DNA of 64,000 nt from Flavobacterium limicola (GCF_003634755.1 NZ_RBXA01000001.1:1054001-1118000), one strand, 5' to 3'; shown: positions 46,387 to 56,466, counted from the first letter of the stretch. The notes: a model not told the origin generated them from the sequence alone. Translations and numbers: made by a program.

Positions 46387-47928
46387 ATGGCAGGAGGAAA
46401 ACTAACCCCTAGACAGAAGATGATTAACCTAATGTACTTGGTTTTTATCGCTATGTTAGCATTAAATATGTCCAAAGAAGTATTATCTGCTTTTGGATTG
46501 ATGAATGAAAAATTTGAAGGAGCAAATTCTTCAGCACAATTATCTAACACTCAAATGTTAGCTGGTTTAGATGCTAAAGCGTCTGAAGCAGGTGGAGAAT
46601 TTACTGCTGCGTCAGCTACTGCGCACAAAGTAGAAGTAATAACTAAAAATTTTTATGATTATATTGGAAAAATAAAATCTGAAGTTTTAGTAGGTACTGA
46701 AGTTGATCCGGAAACGGGTAAGTTACCTTATGAGGCAATGGATAAAGGTGATAATATAGATCATTTATGGTTTAGTCCTTCAGGTTATTCAGCTAAAGGC
46801 AAGGAAGTTGTTGCTACAATAGAAAAGTATAAATCAGATATGAAGTTAGCATTGGGTGATAATAAAAAATTATCTCCAATTTTATCTGAAGTTGATACTA
46901 AGTTTAATTTGGCTGATGTTAAAAATAAAGATGGTATCGCAGTTGATTATTTAGATTATCATTTTAAAGGTTTTCCAGCTGTAGCTTCTTTAGCAAAACT
47001 TTCTGCTTGGCAGAATGATGTTAAAAAAGCAGAAACAGATGTTTATAATACTTTATTAGGAAAAGCTGCAGTAGCTGCTGCCTCATATAGTAATTACCAA
47101 GCAATTGTAGTACTTGATAAAAGTGCTTATTTTCAAGGTGAAAAAGTAACTGGAAAAGTTGTATTGGGAAGATATGACGAAAATACTAAGCCTACTTCGT
47201 TTTCAGGTCCCGGAAAAATTGTAAACGGTCAGGCTGTTATTGCAATGACTGCTGGAAATGTTGGAGAGCAAACTATTAATGGTCAGTTTACTTTCTTAGA
47301 AGATGGTAAAAATATACCTCTTAAATTTCAAGGAAATTATGTAGTAGTGCCGAGACCGAATTCTGCAACTATTTCTGCTGACAAAATGAATGTAGTGTAT
47401 AGAGGTGTTGTCAATCCTATGACTATTTCATTTGCAGGAGTTTCTGCTGATAAGGTAAGTGTTTCTGCTCCAGGATTAAGTTCTGCAGGAAATGGTAAAT
47501 ACAACATGAGTCCTGGTTCAGGAAGTGAAGTGTTGATTAACGTTACAGCTACTCTTAACGATGGTTCAAAAGTTTCAGATAAGAAAGCATTTAGAATAAA
47601 AGGAATACCTGGTCCAACTGGAACAATTAGAGGAGAAGTGGGTGTGGTAAAAGGACCTAAATCTAATTTAGAAATTGCAACAATTGGTGCTAAATTAGTA
47701 GATTTTGATTTTCAAGTTGGTTTAGATGTTGTTGGGTTTAATCTTAAAGTAACTGGGCAGCCTACAGTAGTTGTTCAAGGAAATAGATTAAATGCACAAT
47801 GTAAATCGGTTCTTTCTAAAGCGGGAAGAGGAGATCAAGTTACTATCTCTGAAATTAAAACAAAACTGGTAGGTGCAGGTAGTTATTTATTGCCTAGAAC
47901 TGCTCCAGTAATTTTTGAAATACAATAA
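46387..47928 (+). CDS. gldM: Gliding motility / T9SS motor protein GldM
   Basis: 513 residues. A short cytoplasmic N-terminus (MAGGKLTPRQKMINLMYL) is followed by one membrane helix (about 17-33) and a large periplasmic part made of a helical domain and Ig-like domains that reach up to the GldK/GldN ring. It transmits torque from the GldL ring. The gene starts 44 bases after gldL. Confidence 0.95.
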   Translation: MAGGKLTPRQKMINLMYLVFIAMLALNMSKEVLSAFGLMNEKFEGANSSAQLSNTQMLAGLDAKASEAGGEFTAASATAHKVEVITKNFYDYIGKIKSEVLVGTEVDPETGKLPYEAMDKGDNIDHLWFSPSGYSAKGKEVVATIEKYKSDMKLALGDNKKLSPILSEVDTKFNLADVKNKDGIAVDYLDYHFKGFPAVASLAKLSAWQNDVKKAETDVYNTLLGKAAVAAASYSNYQAIVVLDKSAYFQGEKVTGKVVLGRYDENTKPTSFSGPGKIVNGQAVIAMTAGNVGEQTINGQFTFLEDGKNIPLKFQGNYVVVPRPNSATISADKMNVVYRGVVNPMTISFAGVSADKVSVSAPGLSSAGNGKYNMSPGSGSEVLINVTATLNDGSKVSDKKAFRIKGIPGPTGTIRGEVGVVKGPKSNLEIATIGAKLVDFDFQVGLDVVGFNLKVTGQPTVVVQGNRLNAQCKSVLSKAGRGDQVTISEIKTKLVGAGSYLLPRTAPVIFEIQ

Positions 47929-47974
47929 TAAGTAAGTTTATCGGATCCTTGCTTTAATATTATATAATGATACC

Positions 47975-48868
47975 ATGATGAATGTTAGAAATCTTTTTTT
48001 AGCTATTGTTTCCTTACTAGGAAGTGTTGCTTCATTTGCACAATCAAATTTGCTGAATGCAAAAAGTCCAGATCAAATAGGACTTAAAACTGCAGCTCAA
48101 CTTATTTCTGATAATGATAAACCTTTGGCTTATGGTTATGTGCACGACCGTGATGTTTTGATGGGTAAAACTACTTGGGAGATAATTGATTTGAGTGAAA
48201 GAATAAATTTTTCGTTATACTTTCCAATTGATACTGCCAATGTTGGTTCCGACAGACGTTCTTTATATGATGTTTTGACAAAAGCAATGAAGAATGGTAA
48301 AATCACTGAAGTTTACACAGACAGTTATTTCAATACTAAAAAATCTATTAAAGATATTGAAGCATCTCTTTCTCGTATTGATACAACAGATGCTGGAAGA
48401 GAGCAAATTAACGCAGGGCAATCAGTTTCACAAGAATATATCATGAGACAGGATCTTACTGCTCAAGATGTTACACAATATAAAATAAAGGGATATTGGT
48501 ATTTTGATAAACGTCAAAGTGAATTAAAATATCGTTTGTTAGGGATTTGTCCCGTTACGCCTGATGTTTATACGATGAACAGTGATGAAAAAGATTATAT
48601 CGAATTGTTTTGGATATTTTTTCCATCAGCTAGGGAAGTTTTACATGAAGCTAAAGCCTTTAATGATAAGAATTCTGCAATGCCTGTTTCTTTTGACCAA
48701 ATATTGAACTCAAGACGTTTCAACAGTGTTATTTACAAAGAAGAAAATGTTTACGGTGACAGAACTATCGAAGATTACATGAAAGATAATGCGCAAAATC
48801 AGTTGTTAGAATCAGAAAGAGTGAAAGAGAAAATTCGCAATTTCGAACAAGATATGTGGAATTATTAA
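47975..48868 (+). CDS. gldN: Gliding motility / T9SS protein GldN
   Basis: Periplasmic partner of GldK, 297 residues, with a signal peptide cut near SVASFAQS. The remainder matches the GldN/PorN family (NLLNAKSPDQIG, SERINFSLYFPID, IIDLS, DYMKDNAQNQLLESER). Two adjacent ATG codons are possible starts (47975 and 47978). A terminator closes the operon. Confidence 0.95.
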   Translation: MMNVRNLFLAIVSLLGSVASFAQSNLLNAKSPDQIGLKTAAQLISDNDKPLAYGYVHDRDVLMGKTTWEIIDLSERINFSLYFPIDTANVGSDRRSLYDVLTKAMKNGKITEVYTDSYFNTKKSIKDIEASLSRIDTTDAGREQINAGQSVSQEYIMRQDLTAQDVTQYKIKGYWYFDKRQSELKYRLLGICPVTPDVYTMNSDEKDYIELFWIFFPSAREVLHEAKAFNDKNSAMPVSFDQILNSRRFNSVIYKEENVYGDRTIEDYMKDNAQNQLLESERVKEKIRNFEQDMWNY

Positions 48869-48890
48869 TTTCAATTTTAATAAAATAAGG

Positions 48891-48921
48891 AACTCTTGCT
48901 GTAATGGTAAGAGTTTTTTTG
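48891..48921 (+). terminator. Terminator of the gldKLMN operon
   Basis: AACTCTT and AAGAGTT pair across an 11-base loop and are followed by seven T residues, 22 bases after the gldN stop. Confidence 0.8.
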
Positions 48922-48962
48922 TTTTAAAATGCTTTCTTTGTAGATAGTTTAAAAGAGTTTTA

Positions 48963-50015
48963 ATGATTGATTATTTAATAGTAGGTTCTGGTTTAGCTGG
49001 TATTTCATTTGCAGAGGTGGCTTTGTTTAATGAAAAGTCCATTTTTGTTTTAGATAATAATTTCCAAAATTCCTCTAAAATTGCTGGTGGATTGTATAAT
49101 CCGGTAATTCTAAAACGATTTAGTGAAGTATGGAATGCTCAGGAACAGTTGGAATTAATGAATGAGTTGTATGTTTCTTTGGAAATAAAATTAAAATGTA
49201 AAGTAGATTTTAGAATACCCATTTTAAGAAAATTTTTCTCTGTTGAAGAACAAAATAATTGGTTTGCTGCTTCTGATAAAGCAGCGCTTGCTCCTTTTTT
49301 ATCCACTGAATTAATTTCTAAAAAGTATTTAGGAATAGATTCACCTTACGGATACGGCGAAGTTTTACAAACTGGCTATGTTGATACTGCTTTGTTATTA
49401 AACAAATACAAAGAGTTCCTTAAAGAAAATAGTCTGTTTGGAGAAGAATCATTTGATTATGATGCTCTGCAGATTGTGTCAGATGGCATTTGTTATAAAG
49501 ACATTAAAGCAAAACATATTATTTTTGCTGAAGGTTTTGGAATGCATGCAAATCCATATTTTAAGCATTTACCATTAGACGGCACCAAAGGAGAGCTTTT
49601 TATTATAAGAGCACCTGAATTAGATTTAGATGTAATCGTCAATACCAGCGTATTTATTTTGCCTCTTGGGAATGATTTATTCAAAGTTGGTGCTACTTAT
49701 AACTGGAAAGACAAAACGGAATTGCCTACAGAAGAAGGAAAGACAGAATTAATAGAAAGGATAAAAGAAATTATAAGTTGTGACTTTGAGGTTTTAGAGC
49801 ATTTTGCTGGTGTACGGCCAACTGTAAAAGACAGAAGACCTTTAGTGGGAACTCATCAAAATTATGAAGCAATACATATCTTGAATGGTTTAGGAACAAG
49901 AGGGGTTATGTTAGGTCCCGCTATGGCAAAAGCATTATTTGACCATATAGAAAACCAAACTCCTTTAGATCCAGTAATTGATATTAAACGATTTAAATCC
50001 AAAGAAAAGAATTAA
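48963..50015 (+). CDS. FAD-dependent oxidoreductase (DAO family)
   Basis: 350 residues with the FAD-binding Rossmann start YLIVGSGLAGISFAEVAL, a conserved SKIAGGLYNPVI segment and the C-terminal GVRPTVKDRRPLVG and NGLGTRGVMLGPAMAK motifs, typical of glycine/D-amino-acid-oxidase-type enzymes. The substrate is not predictable. The enzyme is cytoplasmic. It is convergent with the DUF983 gene, with two bases between their stops. Confidence 0.88.
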   Translation: MIDYLIVGSGLAGISFAEVALFNEKSIFVLDNNFQNSSKIAGGLYNPVILKRFSEVWNAQEQLELMNELYVSLEIKLKCKVDFRIPILRKFFSVEEQNNWFAASDKAALAPFLSTELISKKYLGIDSPYGYGEVLQTGYVDTALLLNKYKEFLKENSLFGEESFDYDALQIVSDGICYKDIKAKHIIFAEGFGMHANPYFKHLPLDGTKGELFIIRAPELDLDVIVNTSVFILPLGNDLFKVGATYNWKDKTELPTEEGKTELIERIKEIISCDFEVLEHFAGVRPTVKDRRPLVGTHQNYEAIHILNGLGTRGVMLGPAMAKALFDHIENQTPLDPVIDIKRFKSKEKN

Positions 50016-50017
50016 TA

Positions 50018-50401
50018 TTACTTGAGCTTATTCTCTGGGTCATACGAAACAAACATATTTATATATATATTTCTGGACCAGCGTAAAACAAACGGGAACG
50101 ATAGTATCAAGGATGCGATTATAGCAACGAAAGCCACTTTAAGATTCGAGTCAAAAAAGACAAATGAGATTATAAAAGCTGCAATTCCTATAGCAACATT
50201 TAATCCATAACTGACATACATTGCACCGTAAAAAAAAGAAGGTTCAATTTGATATCTTAATCCGCAATGACTGCAATTTTCATGCATTTTTAATATTTTG
50301 TTGAAATGCAATGGATTTTTGTCCAAATACATACTCTCATTCTGACATTTAGGACAAGTTCCTGTTAAAATGCTATATAATTTGGATCCTTTTTTTAACA
50401 T
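50018..50401 (-). CDS. DUF983 family membrane protein
   Basis: 127 residues: a zinc-ribbon-like N-terminal part with two CxxC pairs (CPKC and CSHC), then FFYGAMYVSYG and two membrane helices. Longer in-frame starts exist at 50449 and 50491, but a -7 promoter element at 50437-50444 lies inside those extensions, and the family N-terminus begins at MLKKGSKLYSIL, so I prefer 50401. Function unknown; some DUF983 genes sit with cytochrome oxidase genes, but none is near here. Confidence 0.8.
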   Translation of the reverse strand: MLKKGSKLYSILTGTCPKCQNESMYLDKNPLHFNKILKMHENCSHCGLRYQIEPSFFYGAMYVSYGLNVAIGIAAFIISFVFFDSNLKVAFVAIIASLILSFPFVLRWSRNIYINMFVSYDPENKLK

Positions 50402-50436
50402 TTGCAAAAAATTTAATTTTTCCTTTTTTGGAGTTA

Positions 50437-50444
50437 CAAATTTA
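50437..50444 (-). promoter_or_regulatory. -7 promoter element for the DUF983 gene
   Basis: The minus strand reads TAAATTTG, a TAnnTTTG match 36 bases before ATG 50401. It decides the start choice for that gene. Confidence 0.5.
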
Positions 50445-50474
50445 CGCATTCGAAAAGGAATAAAATCACAATAC

Positions 50475-52382
50475 ATGCTTAATATACACAATTTATCCGT
50501 TTCGTTTGGTGGTTCTTATTTATTTGAAGAAGTTACCTTTCGATTGGGTGCCGGAGACCGTGTGGGTCTTGTTGGGAAGAATGGAGCGGGGAAATCTACC
50601 ATGCTTAAAATGTTGGCAAAAGATTTTGCTCCTGACTCAGGTGTTATTTCTCAAGAGAAGGATCTTCGAATGGGTTTTTTACGTCAGGATATCGATTTTG
50701 AACAAGGAAGAACAGTTCTTGAAGAAGCCTATGAAGCTTTCACGGAGATAAAAATTGTTGAGAAAAAGCTTGAAGAGATTAATCACTTGTTAGTTACAAG
50801 AACGGATTATGAAAGTGATGAGTACAGTCAAATCATTGAAGACCTATCTGATTATACACACCGTTTTGAATTATTGGGCGGTTATAATTATGTGGGTGAT
50901 ACAGAGAAAATTTTACTTGGTTTAGGATTTAAACGAGATGTTTTTGATAATCAAACCGAAACTTTTTCTGGTGGATGGAGAATGCGTATCGAATTAGCCA
51001 AATTATTATTACAGGCTAATGATGTTTTATTATTGGATGAGCCAACGAATCACTTGGATATAGAAAGTATCATTTGGTTAGAAAGTTTTCTTCGTAATTA
51101 TCCAGGAGTTGTGGTGATTGTTTCGCACGATAAAATGTTTTTGGATAATGTAACAAACAGGACTATTGAAATTTCTCTTGGTAAAGCATATGATTTCAAC
51201 AAACCCTATTCTCAATATTTAGAATTGCGTCATGAAATTCGCGAAAAGCAATTGGCTACACAAAAAAACCAAGCCAAAAAAATTGAAGAAACGGAGAAAT
51301 TAATCGAAAAATTCCGTGCCAAAGCTTCTAAAGCTTCTATGGCGCAGTCGTTAATAAAAAAATTAGATAAAGTCGAACGCATTGAAGTTGATGAAGATGA
51401 TAACTCAGTGATGAATATTACTTTTCCGGTTTCAAAAGAGCCAGGAAGAGTAGTTATTGAAGCTGAAAATGTTACTAAAAGTTACGGTGATAAAACTATT
51501 TTGAAAGATATCAACCTTTTGGTAGAACGTGGAAGTAAAATTGCTTTCGTTGGACAAAATGGTCAGGGGAAATCGACTTTCATTAAAGCTATTGTTGATG
51601 AATTCGAATATAAAGGAAATATCAAATTAGGGCATAATGTACAGTTGGGTTATTTTGCGCAAAATCAGGCGGAATATCTGGATGGTGAAATTACCTTGTT
51701 GCAAACAATGGAAGATGCTGCAGCAGATACAAACCGAATGAAAGTGCGTGATATGCTGGGTTCTTTCTTGTTTCGTGGCGATGATGTTGAGAAAAAGGTA
51801 AAAGTCCTTTCTGGAGGCGAAAGAAACCGTTTAGCGCTGTGTAAATTATTATTGCAGCCTATTAATGTTTTGTTGATGGATGAGCCTACGAATCACTTGG
51901 ACATTAAGTCCAAGAATGTTTTAAAAGCCGCACTTCAAAAATTTGGGGGAACTTTATTGTTGGTTTCGCACGATAGGGATTTCTTGCAAGGCATGTCAAA
52001 TTTGGTGTATGAATTTAAAGACCAAAAAATAAAAGAATATTTAGGCGACATCAACTATTTCCTAGAGCAACGCAATATGGAGAATATGCGTGAAGTGGAG
52101 AAAAAAGATGCTGAAAAAGCAATTGCACCTAAAGAAAGTAACAAAGCTTCCTACGAAGACCAAAAGAAAGGAAAAGCGTTGCAAAATAAATTGAGCAAAG
52201 TAGAAAGCCAAATCAAACAATTAGAAAAGGACATACAGCAAGATGATAAAATGTTGGCTTCTAATTATGATAAGCATATTGAAGATGCGAAGTTTTTCAC
52301 TGCTTACAATAAGAAAAAAGCAGAGTTAGATAAACTGCTGCTGGAATGGGAAGTTGTTCAGGAAGAAATAGATAATTTATAA
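50475..52382 (+). CDS. ABC-F family ATPase (Uup/Ettan type)
   Basis: Soluble protein with two ABC ATPase domains and no membrane part. Walker A motifs are GKNGAGKST and GQNGQGKST, signature motifs FSGGWRMR and LSGGERNRL, and both Walker B sites read DEPTNHLD. The arm linker is rich in charge and a coiled coil closes the C-terminus. ABC-F proteins act on ribosomes, as translation factors or in antibiotic protection. An upstream in-frame ATG at 50370 is rejected because the fold begins at MLNIHNLSVSFGG (50475). Length 635 residues. Confidence 0.92.
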   Translation: MLNIHNLSVSFGGSYLFEEVTFRLGAGDRVGLVGKNGAGKSTMLKMLAKDFAPDSGVISQEKDLRMGFLRQDIDFEQGRTVLEEAYEAFTEIKIVEKKLEEINHLLVTRTDYESDEYSQIIEDLSDYTHRFELLGGYNYVGDTEKILLGLGFKRDVFDNQTETFSGGWRMRIELAKLLLQANDVLLLDEPTNHLDIESIIWLESFLRNYPGVVVIVSHDKMFLDNVTNRTIEISLGKAYDFNKPYSQYLELRHEIREKQLATQKNQAKKIEETEKLIEKFRAKASKASMAQSLIKKLDKVERIEVDEDDNSVMNITFPVSKEPGRVVIEAENVTKSYGDKTILKDINLLVERGSKIAFVGQNGQGKSTFIKAIVDEFEYKGNIKLGHNVQLGYFAQNQAEYLDGEITLLQTMEDAAADTNRMKVRDMLGSFLFRGDDVEKKVKVLSGGERNRLALCKLLLQPINVLLMDEPTNHLDIKSKNVLKAALQKFGGTLLLVSHDRDFLQGMSNLVYEFKDQKIKEYLGDINYFLEQRNMENMREVEKKDAEKAIAPKESNKASYEDQKKGKALQNKLSKVESQIKQLEKDIQQDDKMLASNYDKHIEDAKFFTAYNKKKAELDKLLLEWEVVQEEIDNL

Positions 52383-52387
52383 AAACG

Positions 52388-52414
52388 AGAGTTCCATTTT
52401 GGAACTCTTTTTTT
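52388..52414. terminator. Bidirectional terminator
   Basis: AGAGTTCC and GGAACTCT form the stem with a five-base loop, then T-run. It is between the convergent ABC-F and App1-like genes. Confidence 0.85.
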
Positions 52415-53381
52415 ATGCAATAATTCCAATAGATTTTGAGTGTGCGATTGCTTCACTGCTATTTTTGAAGTAACAAATAGAAACGTTTAAAGTTTCCAAA
52501 TTTTTCATTACAGTGATTATTTTTTCTTTTTTAGTGGCGCCGGTCTGACGGATGTAAACCGCTTTTACAGTGACGGGAAAAATTTTGCAAATGGCTTCAT
52601 ATAAATAAGGATCATGTTGCGAATCATCGCCAAGAAGGACATATTCTAAGTTGGGATAAAATTCTAAAATGTGTTTTATTTTGTCAAACTTGTGATTGTG
52701 ATTTCCTCTGCCGGTCATGAAGAAATCAGTGAGACTCGTCTTGATGTCCTTCAATAGTAACACCGCTTTTGGCAGCTCATGAAGTTCGGTAAATTTTGTG
52801 ATGAAACGATACAAATTCCATTCGCTGCTGGAAACATAGAAAAAAGCATTAAGCTCTTCCTTTTTTTCTCTTCCTGCAGTACTTAAAGCTTGATAATGGG
52901 TTACAACATCATCATATATTTTTCTCTTATTTACGTTTTTAAATAACAAAACATATAATTTTTTTAATGGATTTAATGTGTGAGATACTAAAAAAGTATC
53001 ATCAATGTCAGATATGATTCCCAGATTTCCTTTGTGTGGTCGAATGTAACTATCTTTTGTAGTGATAGTGACATTTTTGTAAACAATGCTTACTTCATAG
53101 TCAATCCAGCCGTATTTAGTGTCCTGGTCTAATGGGACGCAAAATTTAAAATAGCCATCCACTAATGTTTTGGTATGAATTTTGGAATTGTTGTGTTTCA
53201 AATAGACATCGGCATTTGCCTGCGTTTTTATTTGGAACATTTTAATAACAGAAGTTGCATTTTTTAGATTCTTTTTTTGAAAATTATACTCTTCCATCGA
53301 TGTTGGTTTGAAGACGTGACCCATGACGATTAATTCCTGTTCATTTGCGTATCCTCGGTATAATTTTAAAATTGGTTTCAT
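52413..53381 (-). CDS. App1-like phosphatase domain protein (DUF2183)
   Basis: 322 residues. The catalytic HAD-type motif appears as ISDIDDTFLVSHT, with later GRGNHNHK and LLGDDSQHDPYLY supplying further conserved residues. The family includes yeast App1, a phosphatidate phosphatase, so a lipid phosphatase role is possible. There is no signal peptide. It is divergent from a lipid kinase gene, which fits a lipid-related function, though that is inference. Confidence 0.85.
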   Translation of the reverse strand: MKPILKLYRGYANEQELIVMGHVFKPTSMEEYNFQKKNLKNATSVIKMFQIKTQANADVYLKHNNSKIHTKTLVDGYFKFCVPLDQDTKYGWIDYEVSIVYKNVTITTKDSYIRPHKGNLGIISDIDDTFLVSHTLNPLKKLYVLLFKNVNKRKIYDDVVTHYQALSTAGREKKEELNAFFYVSSSEWNLYRFITKFTELHELPKAVLLLKDIKTSLTDFFMTGRGNHNHKFDKIKHILEFYPNLEYVLLGDDSQHDPYLYEAICKIFPVTVKAVYIRQTGATKKEKIITVMKNLETLNVSICYFKNSSEAIAHSKSIGIIA

Positions 53382-53445
53382 ATATTGTATTACTTTTGAT
53401 AAAAGTTCAATTTAGAGGTTTTTAATCAATAAAAGAAGAAAAAGT

Positions 53446-54336
53446 TTGAAAAATAATATTATCCTTATCGTTAATCCTATTTCCGGAGACGTCAATAAAT
53501 CAGAGCTTATTGATGCTGCGACAGCTTTTGCCGAGAAAGAAAATTTGAATCTCGTGATTTACAACACTTCTGGAACTTCAGATAGTGAAAACATAAAAGT
53601 GCTTTATGAAACCTATATTCCAAAGCGAATTATTGTAGCCGGAGGTGATGGAACCATAAAGATGGTTGCTGAAGCCATGGAAATGCATGATGTTATTATT
53701 GGAATTTTGCCAGCTGGTTCTGCTAACGGTTTAGCAGTAGATTTGAATTTACCCACAACCATTGAAGAAAACTTAGAGATTGCTTTTCACAATGATTATA
53801 TGGAAATAGATATGATTTCTATTAATGGAAAGAAAAGTATTCACTTGAGTGATTTGGGTGTAAATGCTGAAATGATCAAGAACTACGAAAATAGCAGTAT
53901 CCGTGGCAAATGGGGATATGCTTTGCAAACAGTATCTACTTTGATTGATTTGGAAGATCCATTTATTGCGACCATTACAGGTGATTTTCCAACAATAGAA
54001 TGTGAGGCAAGAATGATAGTTATAGCTAATTCCCAAAAATATGGTACAGGAGTTTCTATAAATCCAAACGGTGTGATGGATGATGGAAAGTTTGAATTGG
54101 TGATCCTGAAAAATATGGATTTAGTAGTCCTTGGCAAAATTATTACTGGAAATATGCCCATAGATGTCAATGATGTAGAAATTGTTTCTACGGATAAAGC
54201 TTTTGTTACAACCAATATTCCGGTGAGTTTTCAAATTGATGGGGAATATTGCGGCAAAGAAACGAAACTGAATATCGAAATTCTGTCAAAACAATTGAAA
54301 GTTGCAGTACCTAATCCAATTAATGAAATTATTTAA
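53446..54336 (+). CDS. Diacylglycerol/lipid kinase family protein
   Basis: 296 residues of the YegS/DgkB family, which phosphorylates diacylglycerol or related lipids with ATP. The N-terminal domain has VNPISGD and the nucleotide motif AGGDGTIKMVAEA, then LPAGSANGLAVDL. The C-terminal beta domain has FQIDGEYCGKET. It starts at a TTG with a purine-rich stretch AGAAGAAAAAG just before it. Its end overlaps the end of the following convergent gene by eight bases. Confidence 0.88.
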   Translation: MKNNIILIVNPISGDVNKSELIDAATAFAEKENLNLVIYNTSGTSDSENIKVLYETYIPKRIIVAGGDGTIKMVAEAMEMHDVIIGILPAGSANGLAVDLNLPTTIEENLEIAFHNDYMEIDMISINGKKSIHLSDLGVNAEMIKNYENSSIRGKWGYALQTVSTLIDLEDPFIATITGDFPTIECEARMIVIANSQKYGTGVSINPNGVMDDGKFELVILKNMDLVVLGKIITGNMPIDVNDVEIVSTDKAFVTTNIPVSFQIDGEYCGKETKLNIEILSKQLKVAVPNPINEII

Positions 54337-55477
54337 AAGGATTTCGTTCTTGCCAAGTAGTTTCGGGTTCTAAATATTTGAATATTTTTGGCATATATGG
54401 ATTTACCATTTCATTATTATGTGCGATGATTCCATACATTTTTATCGGTTTTGCACCAACAGAACTTTTGATTTCTAATGCAGTTCTAGCAAAGACAATT
54501 TCCTTGAAACCTTTATTGATGGAGTAGGCAATCATATCATATAACATGTTCAAGTACAGCATTTTTTCACGTTGAATACTCTCGTCATATCCCAGGAAAT
54601 AGGTATCCATTACTTCACCATTTTTAATTAAAGTGTTGAAACCTATCAGTTTTTCATCGATAAAATAGCCGTAAAAAAGGAACTTGTCTTTAAAGATTTC
54701 TTTAAAAACTCTAAAATGATTTTTTGGTAGAAAAAAAGTATTGAAAGGTGCGTTTTTGGCAACATGAAAATACAAATCATAAATCGTATCCTCTAAAGCG
54801 ATTATATCTTCCAGATGTAGCTTTCTCTTCTCAATACCAGCCGCTTTTTTTCGAGCTCTTTTGTATTGATCTCTATATTTTTTTGAAAGAGAATCAATGT
54901 AATCCTGCTCCGTTTTCCAATTTTCATTAATCGAAAAAACCATGTTGGGTTGTGTCGAGAATTGATAATCATTTTTAAATTCCGGAACAGCAAAGTATCT
55001 AATTTCCTCTTCGCTAAAATCTTTATAAGTCGTAATATGAATCTTGACACCCTTATATTTAAATATCTTTTTTAATTCGGTTGCAGCAGTATGTAACGTT
55101 TGTATTGCTTTCTTTTTATCAATCTTGTCAGATAAAGCAAAGCAGTTTTGACCCGTCAGCATGTTATTGCCAATGACCAGTACATGAGAACCAAAGTTTC
55201 TGAAAACAATATTTCGTATAGCAGTTTTGATACATTTATCACGTTCTCCAAAAGATTCCAATGAATTCAAGTCTAAAAATTGAGAAATTGCAATACCAAC
55301 CAAAGTCGGATTGTCAAAGATTCCAATAAAGTGACAAATCATGTTGTCAGGAGAGGATTTTTCTAAAACCTGCAGGTATTTTTTGGATAAAAAAATAGTT
55401 GAAACAGCTAAGTCATCCCATTTTTCAGGAAGTTCAACAGTTGAATTGTAAATTTTGAAAGAGTAAACTGGATTCAA
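54329..55477 (-). CDS. GNAT-fold acyl/aminoacyl transferase-like protein
   Basis: 382 residues, soluble. The C-terminal half resembles the FemAB/GNAT fold: DSLSKKYRDQYKRARKKA, a central FYGYFIDEKLIGFNTLIKNG and TYFLGYDESIQREKMLYLNML. This resembles transferases that use peptide or acyl donors, but no catalytic residue can be assigned by eye. The substrate is unknown. Confidence 0.7.
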   Translation of the reverse strand: MNPVYSFKIYNSTVELPEKWDDLAVSTIFLSKKYLQVLEKSSPDNMICHFIGIFDNPTLVGIAISQFLDLNSLESFGERDKCIKTAIRNIVFRNFGSHVLVIGNNMLTGQNCFALSDKIDKKKAIQTLHTAATELKKIFKYKGVKIHITTYKDFSEEEIRYFAVPEFKNDYQFSTQPNMVFSINENWKTEQDYIDSLSKKYRDQYKRARKKAAGIEKRKLHLEDIIALEDTIYDLYFHVAKNAPFNTFFLPKNHFRVFKEIFKDKFLFYGYFIDEKLIGFNTLIKNGEVMDTYFLGYDESIQREKMLYLNMLYDMIAYSINKGFKEIVFARTALEIKSSVGAKPIKMYGIIAHNNEMVNPYMPKIFKYLEPETTWQERNPFK

Positions 55478-55576
55478 ATTGTGTAGAAATATTTTTTTTC
55501 AAAATTAGTTAATAAAGTTAAAGTATTACTGAATGTCTCGAAATTAACTAACTTTATATAAATAAAAAAGAAAATT

Positions 55577-55855
55577 ATGAAAACCTATTCAGAGGAATCT
55601 ATTCAAACCCAATTGAAAGACCTAAAAAATTGGAAATTTATCAATAATGGAATAGAGAAAAATTTTAAGTTCTTAGATTTTACTCAAGCTTTAGGTTTTA
55701 TTGTGCAGGTAGGAGTGATGGCCGAGAAGAGTAATCACCATCCAGAATTATTCAATGTGTATAATAAAGTTACGATTCGCTTAACCACTCACGATGCAGA
55801 TGGCGTTACGGATAAAGACATTGATTTGGCAAAAGCCATAGAAGAGATTCAATAA
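55577..55855 (+). CDS. phhB: Pterin-4a-carbinolamine dehydratase
   Basis: 92-residue enzyme that dehydrates 4a-hydroxytetrahydrobiopterin. The full active-site pattern is seen in [16 protein letters not shown] followed by [13 protein letters not shown]. It normally recycles the cofactor of phenylalanine hydroxylase, whose gene is not in the window. Confidence 0.94.
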   Translation: MKTYSEESIQTQLKDLKNWKFINNGIEKNFKFLDFTQALGFIVQVGVMAEKSNHHPELFNVYNKVTIRLTTHDADGVTDKDIDLAKAIEEIQ

Positions 55856-55898
55856 AAAATAAATTTCGTCTTGCAGAGTAGCAGACGAAATTTATTTT
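55856..55898. terminator. Bidirectional terminator
   Basis: A 16-base perfect stem (AAAATAAATTTCGTCT and its complement) with an 11-base loop sits between the convergent phhB and DUF1761 genes. Confidence 0.85.
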
Positions 55899-55914
55899 AA
55901 ATTCAAAGCGATTT

Positions 55915-56397
55915 TTATTTCCAACCACAAATAATTCCACCCATAATTGTAAAGCACAGTATCCAAAATCCACCGGTTACAAGGGTGTATTTGAAACTTC
56001 TTCTTTCGTATAAGGCATTAGTTCCTATAATTGGTAACGCTAAAAACACACCGGCCATAAATCCGTGTAATGTTCCGTGTTTAAAGGTTCTAAATGCTAA
56101 TCCATAATCTGCCATGAAAGCTTCGTAAGAAATTTTTGCGATACTTGGATCTCCGCCAACCATTCCTAGAGCGCCAAATTGATGTATTGTTAGCATTTGA
56201 AGTGAAAAGCTTATGAAAAAAGCGTACAGTAATGAGGTTCCAAATAGTAAAAGCATATTTCCTCCTTTCAGGTTTTCTTCTGTCAAGTCTGATTCTTTCA
56301 TCCAAATAGTTCCAAAAATTTTTGGATGATACCAAACAAATCCAATTACAAGAGTTGATAAAGCCGCAACAAAAAGAGCTAAGAAATTGATTTCCAT
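55915..56397 (-). CDS. DUF1761 family membrane protein
   Basis: 160 residues with four hydrophobic helices. The start NFLALFVAALSTLVIGFVWYHPKIFGTIW matches DUF1761, including the FVWY and PKIFG landmarks. Function unknown. The region just upstream contains a perfect palindrome that could control it. Confidence 0.85.
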   Translation of the reverse strand: MEINFLALFVAALSTLVIGFVWYHPKIFGTIWMKESDLTEENLKGGNMLLLFGTSLLYAFFISFSLQMLTIHQFGALGMVGGDPSIAKISYEAFMADYGLAFRTFKHGTLHGFMAGVFLALPIIGTNALYERRSFKYTLVTGGFWILCFTIMGGIICGWK

Positions 56398-56424
56398 AAA
56401 TTTTATTTTGAGGTTAGTACATCA

Positions 56425-56466
56425 AATTTAATCTTATTTTAGTTAACATTAAAATAAGATTAAATT
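56425..56466. repeat. Perfect 17-base inverted repeat, possible operator
   Basis: AATTTAATCTTATTTTA (56425-56441) is exactly complementary to 56450-56466; the eight-base centre contains GTTAAC, itself a palindrome. It starts 28 bases upstream of the DUF1761 ATG and lies between two divergent genes. A second small palindrome CGTATA/TATACG is at 56481-56498. It may be an operator or the remnant of a small mobile element. Confidence 0.7.
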